From Umbilicaria muhlenbergii (lineage: Eukaryota > Ascomycota > Lecanoromycetes > Umbilicariales > Umbilicariaceae), in the NCBI GenBank assembly GCA_000611775.1, contig KK106982.1, forward strand, positions 3,872,858-3,936,857: 64,000 nt of DNA. The letters are read 5' to 3'. The notes below the pieces were generated by a model. It had not been told where the DNA came from. It ran no database searches and saw only the letters and a list, made by a program, of their open reading frames with translations. The translations under genes were made by a program, and so were the position numbers. Below are positions 22,467 to 32,618 of this stretch, piece after piece (positions within the stretch are counted from its first letter, which is position 1; every line of letters starts with the position of its first letter).

Positions 22467-23246
22467 ATGTCTGAAGTGGTTGATCTTTCTTTCAATGATT
22501 CCGCAGTGCTGACGCAGCTCTTCGACCCTGAAAGCTCTCCTATATGTAGTGTGGTCGTCGATGTGTCCTTACCGAGCGATCCCGTGATCAGGGATGCGGA
22601 TCTGCTATCATCGTTGAGAATGCAAGAGAGGGAGATCATCAACCGTATAGAAGAGGCCTGGACGAATTCAGTAACGGCTGTCGCACGCACTCAAACCCTT
22701 TTCGAAGCCTACAACAGCCTTTCGTCATTGATCGACACATATCCAGAATACGCTTCCCTTCGCAACAACCGGGCCCAGCTCCTTCGAATCCAGCATGGGG
22801 ACAGCATTCTGGTCTCTTCAGAAGATTCGTTGGTGGTGCCAAACGCTTCGAGTGCGGGTCGTACGGCTCTCGAAGATCTCAACAAAGCCATCAACCTCCT
22901 GACGTCAGCAAGTCCGAATCTCGTTTCTCCGGCCCAGGGGCAAACTCTTGCTCAGGCATATACCCAACGCGCGGCGCTCTTTCATGCCAAGGCGAAGATA
23001 CTTGCGGCTCGAAAGGGAACCTTCGAAGCTCAACAACAACAAGACTGCCCGGTAAAGGGTGTGCAACACTGGGACTCCCAAGATTATGAAGAAGCAGCAA
23101 GTCGAGACTTCCTGATGGGCGGACGATACGGAAACCCAATTGGGAAAGCGTTAGCGGTTCATACCAATCCGACTGCGAAGCTCTGTGGACAAATGGTGCA
23201 ACAGGCGATGAGGAGGGAGTTTTTACCAACGACGTCAACGCAATGA
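22467..23246 (+). CDS. TTC36-like tetratricopeptide-repeat protein
   Basis: Intronless gene for a 259-aa protein. After a short N-terminal tail, TPR-type helical pairs run from about residue 65 to 185 (AYNSLSSLIDTYPEYASLRNNRA, ALEDLNKAINLL, AQAYTQRAALFHAKAK). The C-terminal block EEAASRDFLMGGRYGNPIGK followed by NPTAKLCGQMVQQAMRRE is the hallmark I associate with TTC36 (HBP21) orthologues. TPR proteins of this kind are small scaffolds or co-chaperone adaptors. In mammals TTC36 has been reported to bind and stabilise HPD, the enzyme encoded by the adjacent divergent gene, so the pairing here is suggestive. An insertion of Ser/Val residues between the first TPRs makes it longer than the animal protein. 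Confidence 0.82.
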   Translation: MSEVVDLSFNDSAVLTQLFDPESSPICSVVVDVSLPSDPVIRDADLLSSLRMQEREIINRIEEAWTNSVTAVARTQTLFEAYNSLSSLIDTYPEYASLRNNRAQLLRIQHGDSILVSSEDSLVVPNASSAGRTALEDLNKAINLLTSASPNLVSPAQGQTLAQAYTQRAALFHAKAKILAARKGTFEAQQQQDCPVKGVQHWDSQDYEEAASRDFLMGGRYGNPIGKALAVHTNPTAKLCGQMVQQAMRREFLPTTSTQ

Positions 23247-23728
23247 GTTATCAATAGCAATTTTGCACGGTGTTCTTCATGTCGAACAAATTTGAGTCTG
23301 CCAGCTAAACCACTGGGTCCCGCGGAACGAAGTCTAAGGTCGGGTCGGATCCGAAGCAGGCATCATCCACCGCCCTGTGATTGTAAAAATCAGACTGATC
23401 TCAATTGTCCTTGCGAAGAGTAGTTGCAGCAGGAAAACCATAACTTCATTGATGCGGCTAGAGAGAAGAAGGTAACATGTGAACGGCTACTGCGGTTCCT
23501 TGAATATGACATCTCAAATGCCTGAAATCAATTTTTGTCTTTTCAGCGCCACTGATCTCTTGCGCCTTCACCTCCTCACGCTCTCAAAATGTCAAAGTAC
23601 GCTTTATGCTCCTCTTGTTGCTCCTCCGGTCCTGACCGGGGCCTTGATCTCACTTGAGTGTGCCGAAATATCGTACTACCACACCGTTCTTGGTACGTTC
23701 CCGCGTTCAGACGCATCGACCGACGGCG
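23247..23728. other. Convergent intergenic region
   Basis: Between the TTC36-like stop and the stop of the next gene on the minus strand. Only short ORFs; nothing recognised. Confidence 0.5.
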
Positions 23729-24706
23729 CTATGCCCAAGAAGATGTCCAGAAATTCTCCGCGCTTTGCAATGGATTGCAAGGCACTCTATCTATCACTTG
23801 CTGGCCAACATAAAGCTCCTCCCGGGTGAACTTAAACGTTAGCTGTCTTCGAAGCTGTTCCCGAATCTTGATGGCCTTTATCGATGTCTCACACGGAGCG
23901 AAATCCATGTGTTTAAAGTCACCTTGGCGCGATTTTTCCAGCTTGACGTCGGGGGTTATTTTCTGCTTCAAGCCGAGGTCCAAACGACTCAAACATCCAT
24001 CCTTCATCGAGACATTCAACGTGGAACTATCATCACTATCCTCCTCATCTCCAAGGTTCGTCTGCGTGTCGTAATGCTGCTGACTGGGCCCATCCTCGCG
24101 GCCAATTGCGTCGAGTAAATCATGACCAAGGAACTCCGATGCTGTTTCATCGAGGCATGAAATTTCTATGGACTCGGCCGTTGGCGGTTCCCACACTCGA
24201 TCCAAGGGGTAGGAATCGATCATCGCCTTCTGTTTCCACACGACTGTCTCGTTCCCAGGGACCCTTGGAAGTGCCGGAAAGCGCTTGTATCCTGACGTGT
24301 TCCGCTCATCTCCTTCCTCTTTCATCTCTTCCATGGACGGCCAGGGAGCAGAGGGATGGTCCTCGGGCGGCTGGTACCATGCAGACCATATCGTCATCTG
24401 CGAAAGGACTGCCCCGCGGTTCCAGTCGAAAATCTTCCCACCAAATGCGGGTCCAATGCCATTCACGAGGCCTGCCTTGATGTTCGCCTTTCGCTCGGCC
24501 TGTAAGTTTGCTGCTTTCAAATTCTCCTCCTCGGCCTGATGTTGTAGCCACCCAGCACGATGTGCCACCCATGCGCTGAAAGTGTGGGGAACAAATGGAG
24601 AACGCGGAATCAGAGTCATCCTCCCTAGGTTCATAGAGACGACCTCCCATCTCTCTTTCTCGGCTGTTTCCGGCGCCACCCATGTTTTTGAATTCGTGTG
24701 TGACAT
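23729..24706 (-). CDS. Conserved fungal protein of unknown function
   Basis: Intronless frame of 325 aa from the ATG at 24706 (MSHTNSKTWV); the frame is open a little further upstream without an ATG. I do not recognise a named domain. The N-terminal half is rich in tryptophan and looks folded: SPFVPHTFSAWVAHRAGWLQ, FGGKIFDWNRGAVLSQMTIW and a segment with PWPSMEEMKEEGDERNTSGY. The second half is acidic and Ser/Asp-rich (LGDEEDSDDSS), then a basic C-terminal helix (IREQLRRQLTFKFTREEL). There is no signal peptide or membrane segment. The tryptophan-rich part resembles hypothetical proteins of other filamentous fungi, by memory only. Likely intracellular; role unknown. Confidence 0.7.
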   Translation of the reverse strand: MSHTNSKTWVAPETAEKERWEVVSMNLGRMTLIPRSPFVPHTFSAWVAHRAGWLQHQAEEENLKAANLQAERKANIKAGLVNGIGPAFGGKIFDWNRGAVLSQMTIWSAWYQPPEDHPSAPWPSMEEMKEEGDERNTSGYKRFPALPRVPGNETVVWKQKAMIDSYPLDRVWEPPTAESIEISCLDETASEFLGHDLLDAIGREDGPSQQHYDTQTNLGDEEDSDDSSTLNVSMKDGCLSRLDLGLKQKITPDVKLEKSRQGDFKHMDFAPCETSIKAIKIREQLRRQLTFKFTREELYVGQQVIDRVPCNPLQSAENFWTSSWA

Positions 24707-25948
24707 CGCCGATGTGACTTTGGGAGCCGACCGTTGCTGGTTGATCGAAGATCTCAAAACCACGAGTTCCTTGTTTCAGTTGCACAAAGGGGCCTCAATA
24801 ATTGGATCGGTCACACTGCTTCAAGCATTCATGATCAGCTATTGTCACGTCAATAAACCGGATTGGAAGATCTACTTGCCTGGACTTCCCAAGGACGTTT
24901 GTTGATGCTTGAAGCCGACAGGAGTTGTAGGTGGTGATGCTTGCCGTCAAACATAGAAAAGAATCGTTTGTGTTATCGCTGTCGACGATGGACGCACGGC
25001 GTGGCAAATGCAACAGCACAAAAGCAAGAACTGGTTGCTGTCGAAGGAAGAGGGTTTGGTGATGGGGTGGAAGGTTTTGTATAGGAGATGAAGCAAGCTC
25101 GAAGACAATAGGGAGACAGTAACTCCGTGAATACAATAGGGAGACAGTAACTCCGTGAATGAGTGGCAATTCACTGCCTTGCAACTGACCAAGCCTCAGG
25201 GCCTTCCGAGGTCCTTTTGGAAATATGCCATTCACTACGCAACATCCGTCCAGGGTATGAAGGCAGCAGCCGGAGGCGGTGGCGGTTCGCTTGGATGTTT
25301 CGTGATAGGGATAGACCCTGGGATGCTGAAGCGGAGGGAACAATCATGTTTACGAGGAGATGGGATATTTCTCCAGCACGGGTTGGATGATGGCGGTGGG
25401 ATCTCCTGTCTATGTGCGCAGATGGATTCACACCTTCATGGAAGCCCAAGACGTCACGCTTATGTGCTGGCACATGACGACCTGCTGCGCAAGGACATAC
25501 TTCTTCCGATGAAGCCTAGAATTGTGAACCTCCTGAACCTTATGTAGCCATTGAATTTGGGGCAATACTTGATCAGTCAAGGCTGCAGGCACTCATCCCA
25601 ATCACTCATCCCAACATGATAACGATGTATTTACATATGCTCTGATACCATGAGTAGAGTGGATATTACATTGCCTTTGATACGCGAGTCTCCTCATAGA
25701 CACATAGTGCGGGAGGGGTTTTGCCATAGGTTCACCGCTACACCGGAACCGTTCGCGAGGTCCAAGCTAGCCGGGACCACGAGGCGTAAGAACGTGGTCT
25801 TCCCGCATTCACTGAAGTCTGCCATGTAGGTTAGGGGTAGGTGACGCTCATAGGGCCGACCGGAGACTTCGTGCTCGGCTCACATTGGAACTTCAATCCA
25901 GGCACCAACCAACACCATTTATATCATCATCTACTATCTATCAAGACG
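24707..25948. other. Intergenic between divergent genes
   Basis: About 1.2 kb with several overlapping ORFs but no motifs, signal peptides or exon structure I could support. It holds a tandem 28-bp duplication at 25105. Confidence 0.45.
25105..25160. repeat. Perfect tandem duplication of 28 bp
   Basis: Two adjacent identical copies, 25105-25132 and 25133-25160, each beginning ACAATAGGGAGACAG. No mismatch, so the duplication is recent or conserved by slippage. Confidence 0.9.
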
Positions 25949-26437
25949 ATGCCTTCGGTACCTTTATATCTCCCTCCTCAAGACAGATCAAATGTATGCT
26001 CCAGTACTTTCAACCCTCTGCCACAGTTACTGCAAACCCCTTCGGGACTCGCAATACTCGAACTGCAAGGAACCATCAACATGCCCTCGGTAGACCCATC
26101 AGATCAACCAGACGCCCTTGGAGAAGGCTTTTCTCAGCAGACCCCAATCGGCCGGCTAGTATTTCCCGATTACTCTACTTCTGACCCAAAAGCGAGTACG
26201 GTGTGGATGAAAAAAGTCTACCTCTACGTTGGACGGCACCAGCGCCTTACGGGGGAAGTGAAGAAACTACCGAAACCACTGGCGGTCATTCGCCGTAAAG
26301 ACCCATCTGGCTCTGGTGAGAGCTTGAGTGACGGCACTGCAGCTACTGTGTCTGATGAAGAATTGGAGATTGTGGAGGTGGTGTATTATAAGATTATCTT
26401 CTCATCGCGGCCAGAGCCTGTCAGTGTTGATATGTAG
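25949..26437 (+). CDS. CTF8: Chromosome transmission fidelity protein 8
   Basis: Subunit of the alternative clamp loader Ctf18-RFC, which with Dcc1 loads PCNA and supports sister-chromatid cohesion in the nucleus; 162 aa. The start is the ATG at 25949 (MPSVPLYLPPQ); the frame is open upstream but that part has no family similarity. Recognised motifs: GLAILELQGTINMP, TPIGRLVFPDY, WMKKVYLYVGRHQRLTGEV, KKLPKPLAVIRR and ELEIVEVVYYKIIFSSRPEP. These cover the whole Ctf8 fold, in the usual order and length. A short Ser/Gly-rich loop precedes the last strand. No introns. Upstream DNA shows no strong promoter element. Confidence 0.92.
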   Translation: MPSVPLYLPPQDRSNVCSSTFNPLPQLLQTPSGLAILELQGTINMPSVDPSDQPDALGEGFSQQTPIGRLVFPDYSTSDPKASTVWMKKVYLYVGRHQRLTGEVKKLPKPLAVIRRKDPSGSGESLSDGTAATVSDEELEIVEVVYYKIIFSSRPEPVSVDM

Positions 26438-26889
26438 CGTTATCGGGTGAGCGGATAGGAGAGCTTCGTGCCTACACTCGGTCCAGGATCACCACCTTGT
26501 GTTGACCTAGACATCTCGTTGGTGGCGCTTTGTGTGGAGCCGTATTGGAAGCTCTTATCGCCTACGAAGCCAATCCACGAAAGACCCTCTGATGGCTTGT
26601 TATATTGGGTTGTTCAGATCGGTTGGCTCATCAGCTGGGCTTAGCAACTGGACAAACGCTTCATGGGCAGAACTTTTATTGCTTTTGCCAGCCCTTGGAG
26701 CATTATGTGGGCAAGACCGATCATTGGTCAACACGGAACTTGTATATCCGGGGCATGCATACCCTTGACCAGTCTGAGCTCGAGCTCTGTATAACCTTGG
26801 CCATGCCTCACGCTCAGATGTAGTACTCACAACTACTTTGAGAATTTATCAAAGTGCTACGTATAGCAGAAAAAGCATTAGCGGTATCG
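26438..26889. other. Intergenic, no gene seen
   Basis: Short ORFs only. It may contain the decayed 5' end of the P450 pseudogene that follows. Confidence 0.45.
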
Positions 26890-28589
26890 ACGCGTACAAG
26901 GCGTTCTCGCATGTGCTCCAGGGCGGATCATCTGTTCTAAGCTGGCTTGCCGTTTTGGTAGGGCACCAGTTGTGTTTCCAGTTCTCTGACTGACTTGACC
27001 AGGCGCTTCTTGTCATCTCGATTAAAGGCATTGCTACCGCTATTTATAATGTCTATTACTATCTACTATCTGGGTTTCCTGGCCCTAGATTCGCTGCAGC
27101 CACTCGGTGGCCATATGTCTTCCGGCTCTTCAACGGCAGAAGAGTTCGTTGGACGACTGCCATCCATTCTACTTACGGGGAGGTAGTCCGTGTAGCACTG
27201 GGTGAACTTTCCTTCATCAATCCTTCAGCTTGGCAGGACGTTTTCCTCCGCCGGCCTCAGTTGCCTAGAGATACCATGCTCAATCCGCAATTCTCTCCAA
27301 CCAATACTGAGCCGTTAGTCGCTGCCAGCAATGAGGATCACGCTCGCCAGAGACGTATCCCTACGCACGCCTTTTCCGACAAGGCTTTGAGAGAGCAAGA
27401 GTACATTTTGCTCCGATATATTGACCTCCCAGTCACTAGGCTCAAAGAGCAGATCAAGTTTGGCGGTGCGTCTACTGTATCCGACATATGTGATTGGTAT
27501 AAATATACCACCTTCGATATTATCGGGGATCTATGCTTCGGCGAATCTTTCCATAGCCTGGAGAATATGGAACATCATTCCTGGGTTGCCAACATCTTCA
27601 AAGGCCTGAAGTTCATAACTTTGCTAACGGCTCTGAACTACTTCACTCCGGCGGGCTCGGTGGTAAAATGGTGCATGCCTCGGTTCATGAGTGTTAAGAT
27701 CCGCCAATCGTTCGAATTCACGGTAAAGAGGATTGATTGGCGCATGCAGCAGAAGACGATAAGGCCAGATATCATGGCCTATATCATGCAGAATAATTCT
27801 GCACAAGGCATGACTAGGGATGAGATTGATTCGAATGTGACGATGCTCATTCTCGCAGGTAGCGAGACGTCTGCGACTGCTTTATCGGCCTCCACCTGGT
27901 TCTCATGAATCCCGGAGCTTTGGATAACCTGCGGAAAGAGATCCAAGGGGCCTTCAGGACAGCGGGTGAGATTACAGTGTCCAGTGTCTCACTTTTACCA
28001 TATCTACATGCGGTAGTAACGAAAGCACTCCGTTTGCACCCGCCAGCGCCGCTCACTGTTCCTCGCATAGTGACTTCTGGTGGCCTCCAGATCTGTGGGG
28101 TATTCGTTCCAGAAGGACTGAGCACTCTTCTCTGTGTTTTCACAGTGCTCGATAATCTCCAATAGACACTCGTTTCAATCCTTCAGGAGACGGCCAATCA
28201 CTCGCCTAGGAACTTTACTGTCCCCCATGCATGCATTCCCGAACGCTGGCTTCCAAATGCCGATCCTCGATTTGCCGCTAATAGGAAAGAGGTTTTGGAG
28301 CCTTTCCAGATTAGGCCTCGCAATTGTGTGGGCGAAAAGTGGGAACTCCTCTGCACACAGATATATGTTCGAAGTTTGAGCTGACAGAGGCGGTAGCCTG
28401 GCTTGGGCGGAGACGAAATGGATGCTGACGAAAATGATATGGCATTTCGATCTCGAACTTGCCGATACCAAAGGTGATAGGGCAGATCAGAGGGTTTATA
28501 CGCTCACCGAGAAGACTGCGTTGAATGTCAGGCTAAGCCCTAGGGTTCGATGCGTGAATACGCACACGGCAACGCAGAATCACTCTTGA
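26890..28589 (+). pseudogene. Cytochrome P450, broken by a frameshift
   Basis: A nearly complete fungal P450 reads along the plus strand. In order: an N-terminal membrane helix with the hinge GFPGPRF (near 27085), YGEVVRVALGELSFINPSAW, HARQRRIPTHAFSDKALREQ, the I-helix AGSETSAT (27857-27880), then MNPGALDNLRKEI, ALRLHPPAPLTVPR, IPERWLPNADPRF, the haem loop and a C-terminal segment ending at 28589. Intron pairs at 26958-27002 and 28339-28396 still splice cleanly; the one near 28136-28186 has a weak donor. Between TWF and MNPG at about 27903 one base is missing, which causes a stop. The haem loop FQIRPRNCVG has Arg where the family has an invariant Gly, and no start codon is visible. It looks recently inactivated; an assembly error could explain the frameshift only. 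Confidence 0.75.
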
Positions 28590-29277
28590 AAGATATGAGA
28601 GTTATGGAGAAAGGTTTAAAAAATCTGTGGGTCAATGTTATATACATATAGAATTTGAGTGCAGTATGATTGAAAACCGGACTCGAAAACCCCAAGCCGA
28701 CCTTCTGAGAGAACAGCGCCCCTCGCTAAGTACTGTATGGTATGAGGGGCAATGAGTCAGAACAGATCTCTGGCAGCATTTCGAGAGGTCAAGGCTAGAG
28801 AGCTTGGTCTGAGTTCAAATATTCTAGAACTCCGACCGCAGCACGCCTTGCTTAGTTATAATATAATCCTAGATTTTTGGATACTAAAAGCTGGGCACGG
28901 GAGCCCCAATCTTGGCCCCTCTACATCGTTGTGCCCTAAACCCTTGGACGACACTAACATGATATCAACACCCGCGACATCCCCTAAGTTCGCTTGGACC
29001 TCCTCTTCTGCTCTTCCGCTTGTGTCACGACCATGCCATCGTTCCCTTGCACTCTCAATATACGTGGACTCGTGTGGAGGCCTCCAACCGACCCCGTCCA
29101 GCGTAAAGAGTAGTAGCGAAACGTGTTTCTACCCTCAGTAAATCTTCCACCACCCTCCGTGCCCCCCCAGCACGATTCCATCGCCGTCACCAACTCCAAA
29201 CCCCTTAACCCCTCTCCGCGGCCCGAGCACGCAAGCCCGAACGAACTCTCCAGTCACCTACCTACCCCAACCCCCCC
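28590..29277. other. Intergenic, no gene seen
   Basis: No supported gene. From about 29140 the plus strand turns C-rich, marking the G-rich trailer of DPH1 on the minus strand. Confidence 0.5.
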
Positions 29278-30707
29278 TTAGCCCTTGATTTCCCCCACCG
29301 CCCCGACCTTCCCCCCCGCCCCCAGCACATCCCCCTCCGTCGTCCTCCCCAACCCCTCCTTCGAATAAAAATCCATCGGATAAACCCCCCCATTCCCCTC
29401 CCCCCACCCCTGCCGCCCCCCCAGCGCCACCAGCGCCTCATAAGGCGTCAACAACGGCCTCTCGAACGCATACCCCCAATCGATACTCAGCCTCGGACAC
29501 GCAATCTGCACCCAACACTCCACCTCCGCCATCAGCGCCAGTTTCCCCGGAAATATCTCGCTGAGCAGGATGTTGATGAAGGGAATACCCTGTTTGCTGA
29601 GGTGGGATTCGATCAGCGTCATGGTGTGCGGGTTTCCTTGGCGCCCGAGCGAACCGAGTATTATGCCCCATTTCCGGGCGGTGCGGGCGGAGCGGATGGC
29701 GCTGGAGCGTTGCGAGAGCATAGAGGCGTGGGCGTAGGTTTCGCGTGTTAGTTTGCGCGAATAGGGGTCGTAGCGGTAGGCCGGCACGGTCGGGTTGTGG
29801 ATCATCGCCGATTCGAGGTGGAAGCGCCCGTCGCCGAGGTAGAGGAGGAGGTCGACGTTTGCGGACGGGGGGAGGCGCGGGGAGGTGCAGCCGAGGATTT
29901 CGCCTTTGCTGAGGGGGAGGGATTGCGGCAGGAGCGGGGTGTAGCCGGCGCGTTCGAGGAGCGGGAGGATGGTGTGCAGGGTCGAGTTGAATTGGATGGT
30001 GCTGACTAGGGCGAGCGTTTGGGGGGCGGGGAAGTTCCGGGTTAGGGTCGCGAGGAGGTGGGTAGTGTCGATGCTGATGTCGACGAAGATGTAGAGGGTC
30101 GCTATTTTGGTCACGGCCACGGGGATTAGGCAGCTGTGCGCGTAGTGCACGAGGAGGTCGCAGCCCAGGGCGCGCGCGGTGTAGTCGTCGATACAGCAGG
30201 CGCCGTAGGTGACGTCGCCCATGATGATGGTTTCGGTGCCGGGGCAGAAGCGGGTGAGGATGTCGGAGATGGTGGTGGCGAAGAGGAGGAGACCTTCGGG
30301 GAATTGGAGGGCGATTTTTTTGGAACCGGCGGTGCGGATACGGTGGATGGTTTTGGGGATTTCGAAGGAGTAGTTGGGGGGAAGGAGGGAGATGGCTTCG
30401 TTGATGGAGGGGTCGTGCAGGATATCCGGGGGGATTTGGTTGAGAGCTCGGGCTGTACGTCTGGGTTGCGCGACTGGAAGGGTGGTTAGTATATGATATG
30501 TGCATTTTTGGGAGCAATGGTAGTACCTTGTATAGCCCCGCTGTCTTCAATGGTACTGTTTGGGTCCCCATTTTTGGCTGCCCTTTCGGCCGCCGCTCTT
30601 CGCCCTATGAATCTCTTCTTTGGTTGTTTCGTGGCTTCTGCTGCCGGTGCTTCGAGTTCAACGTTGATTGCATCAGCGAGATTCGCTTGCGCTCTGTCTT
30701 CCTCCAT
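29278..30707 (-). CDS. DPH1: Diphthamide synthase subunit 1 (ACP-transferase)
   Basis: Radical-SAM-type enzyme subunit that, with Dph2, transfers the 3-amino-3-carboxypropyl group from S-adenosylmethionine to a histidine of elongation factor 2, the first step of diphthamide synthesis; cytosolic, 458 aa. Exons 30707-30527 and 30473-29278; the 53-nt intron splits the Val codon of [18 protein letters not shown]. The [4Fe-4S] cysteines are in [13 protein letters not shown] (153/154), HSCLIP (175) and [11 protein letters not shown] (386). Other family segments are [18 protein letters not shown] and [18 protein letters not shown]. The basic segment [13 protein letters not shown] near residue 35 matches the conserved N-terminal element. 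It is divergent from HMG-CoA lyase. The coding strand of exon 2 runs from C-rich to strongly G-rich. Confidence 0.95.
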
Positions 30708-30963
30708 ACTCTGATGATGGAAATAGGCAAAGAGGTTACTCCTGTGAAGACAAGCAGCCGGAGCCCCTCCAAGCCCTCCAAAAGTTTGATAGGGCTGACA
30801 AATGCCAATATCGGCACTGGTCGTCCGCCGACGTGGCCCAAGCTCTCCCCACATTCTGGCGCTCAGCGATGACCTCACATTCAGACATTCAGACATTCAG
30901 ACATTCCTCTCTTTCAAAACCCGGCGTTGCTTTGGATCTCAAGTATCTCTATCTTCCCTAATC
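30708..30963. promoter_or_regulatory. Divergent promoter, DPH1 / HMG-CoA lyase
   Basis: 256 bases between start codons, so both promoters are compact and overlapping. It contains the 8-bp tandem repeat at 30877. Confidence 0.55.
30877..30906. repeat. Tandem 8-bp repeat in divergent promoter
   Basis: Three perfect copies of ACATTCAG followed by a six-base partial copy. It lies 58-87 bases before the HMG-CoA lyase ATG. Confidence 0.85.
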
Positions 30964-32260
30964 ATGTCTTCCCTCAAACTTTTACGCTGCCCGAAGAGTC
31001 TGGGCCGTCAGCTCCGCAATCGCACATTTACAACCTCCACGCGCCGTCTAGCAGAAGAAGTGCGGATAGTTGAGGTCGGTCCAAGGGATGGCTTGCAGAA
31101 CGAGAAGAACACGGTACCTTTAAAGACGAAGATCGAGCTCATACAACGGCTAGCAAAGACTGGAGTACGAGATATCGAGGCTGGCTCTTTCGTGGCCCCG
31201 AAATGGGTACCACAGGTGCGTCCTCAAAATTACCCTCTTCCTTCGGCTCGAGTATTACATTATGGTTGTCATACTGACGTCTTCATGTCTTGGACAGATG
31301 GCCAATTCTGCCGAAGTCCTAAATCACATCCTTGGGCACCCTCCCCCAGCGCCATATCCAATTGCATACAACTTCCTTGTGCCGAATATGAAAGGGCTGG
31401 AGAATTTTATAAAGGCTTCCGGGGAAGCTAATAACGAAAATGGCGAAAATGCTCGTATTACTTCATCAGAAGACCCGAACGAGCAACAGCCACCTCCATC
31501 ATCTCCGAAGCCAGAAGAACAAGAGGTGCCGGCCTCCAATACCTCTACACAAGACCCTAATGAGATGCCTTCCACAACCTCGGGAGTGGATAGCCCGCTT
31601 GGACAAGAAAAGACCTCGTCGCCTCTTTCGACGGAAATATCTCTCTTCGCAGCAGCCACAGAGGCATTCTCGAGAGCAAACACCAATTGCTCGATTGCCG
31701 AATCGCTCGAGCGTTGCAAGCCAATCGTGGCGCTTGCAAAATCTTATAACATCCGCGTCCGTGGCTATGTATCCGTAGCTCTAGGATGTCCATACGAAGG
31801 TCCCGATGTATCCCCATCGAAAGTCGCAGAAATCACGGCCACTTTACTTGAAATGGGCGCTGATGAAGTTTCTGTCGCAGACACCACTGGTATGGGGACG
31901 GCACCTCGCACACAAGAGCTGCTTAAAGCTTTGTCTGTTGCTGGCATAGCGAGCAAAGACCTTGCTCTGCACTTCCATGACACATATGGACAAGCGCTCG
32001 TCAATGCGGTGGTCGGACTTGAACACGGTATACGAACATTCGACAGCGCTGTTGGCGGCCTTGGCGGTTGCCCTTTCTCCAAAGGTGCCACTGGAAATGT
32101 GGCAACAGAGGACTTGGTGTATTGCCTTCACAGTCTGGGTGCGAAGACTGGTGTGAATGTTGAGAAGATGGCCGAGATCGGTGCATGGATTACTAAGGAG
32201 TTAGGAAGAGCCAATGATAGCAGGGCCGGGAAAGCTTTGCTGGCCAATAAGTCATTGTAA
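30964..32260 (+). CDS. Hydroxymethylglutaryl-CoA lyase, mitochondrial
   Basis: Cleaves HMG-CoA to acetyl-CoA and acetoacetate, the last step of leucine degradation; 404 aa. Exons 30964-31215 and 31298-32260 (82-nt intron, phase 0). The N-terminus (MSSLKLLRCPKSLGRQLRNR onward) is basic and Ser/Thr-rich, a likely mitochondrial presequence. The TIM-barrel begins VRIVEVGPRDGLQNEK. Metal and substrate residues sit in RDGLQNE, in LHFHDTYGQAL and in the signature VGGLGGCPFSKGATGN with its catalytic cysteine. Unusually, residues about 125-194 are a hydrophilic, Pro/Glu/Ser/Asn-rich insertion between NMKGLENFIKAS and STEISLFAAATEAF, where typical lyases have only a few residues. The frame is intact through it and no splice pair removes it exactly. 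The C-terminus has no peroxisomal SKL. Confidence 0.95.
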
Positions 32261-32618
32261 TTTGATCGAGCGTCAATATCAGGGTCTGCTGCAGATACAG
32301 GGGCGTTTTTTATTCTCTCATCCACGGTCCAACAATCATCCTCCCCCGATTTATCCGATCTAACACACTCAGGTCCCAGAGGTCCTCCTGATTGAATGGT
32401 GCCAAGCCCGAAATTGCCACCGTTCATCAACTTCAGGCGTACTGCTGTACCGAATCATAGCGGACGCGGTCAGGAGTCAAGTAGCGGGGTACAGCACATC
32501 CAGGCGATAAGCAATACTGTCAATACACCAGAGACCACCCTCAACAAGGATTTGGAACCTCCATGAGGTTAGGTATAACGGGTGTGAAATTCTTCAGGAG
32601 CGATATGTCGAGCCTCGG
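32261..32618. other. Convergent intergenic region
   Basis: 3' flanks of HMG-CoA lyase and of the GatC-like gene. No coding signal. Confidence 0.5.

Noticed and set aside
24795-25343. Minus-strand frame of 182 codons upstream of the unknown gene
   Set aside because: Composed of ordinary intergenic sequence including the 28-bp duplication; no recognisable protein features.
25155-25547. Plus-strand frame of 130 codons
   Set aside because: Low-complexity Gly run, no domain, no splice partners; not enough to call a gene.
28752-29141. Plus-strand frame of 129 codons after the P450 pseudogene
   Set aside because: No motif, no plausible exon structure and no continuity with P450 sequence.
29438-30571. 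Long Pro/Arg-rich minus-strand frame of 377 codons
   Set aside because: It is a shadow of DPH1 in another frame, created by GC-rich third positions; it has no motif and DPH1 explains the DNA.
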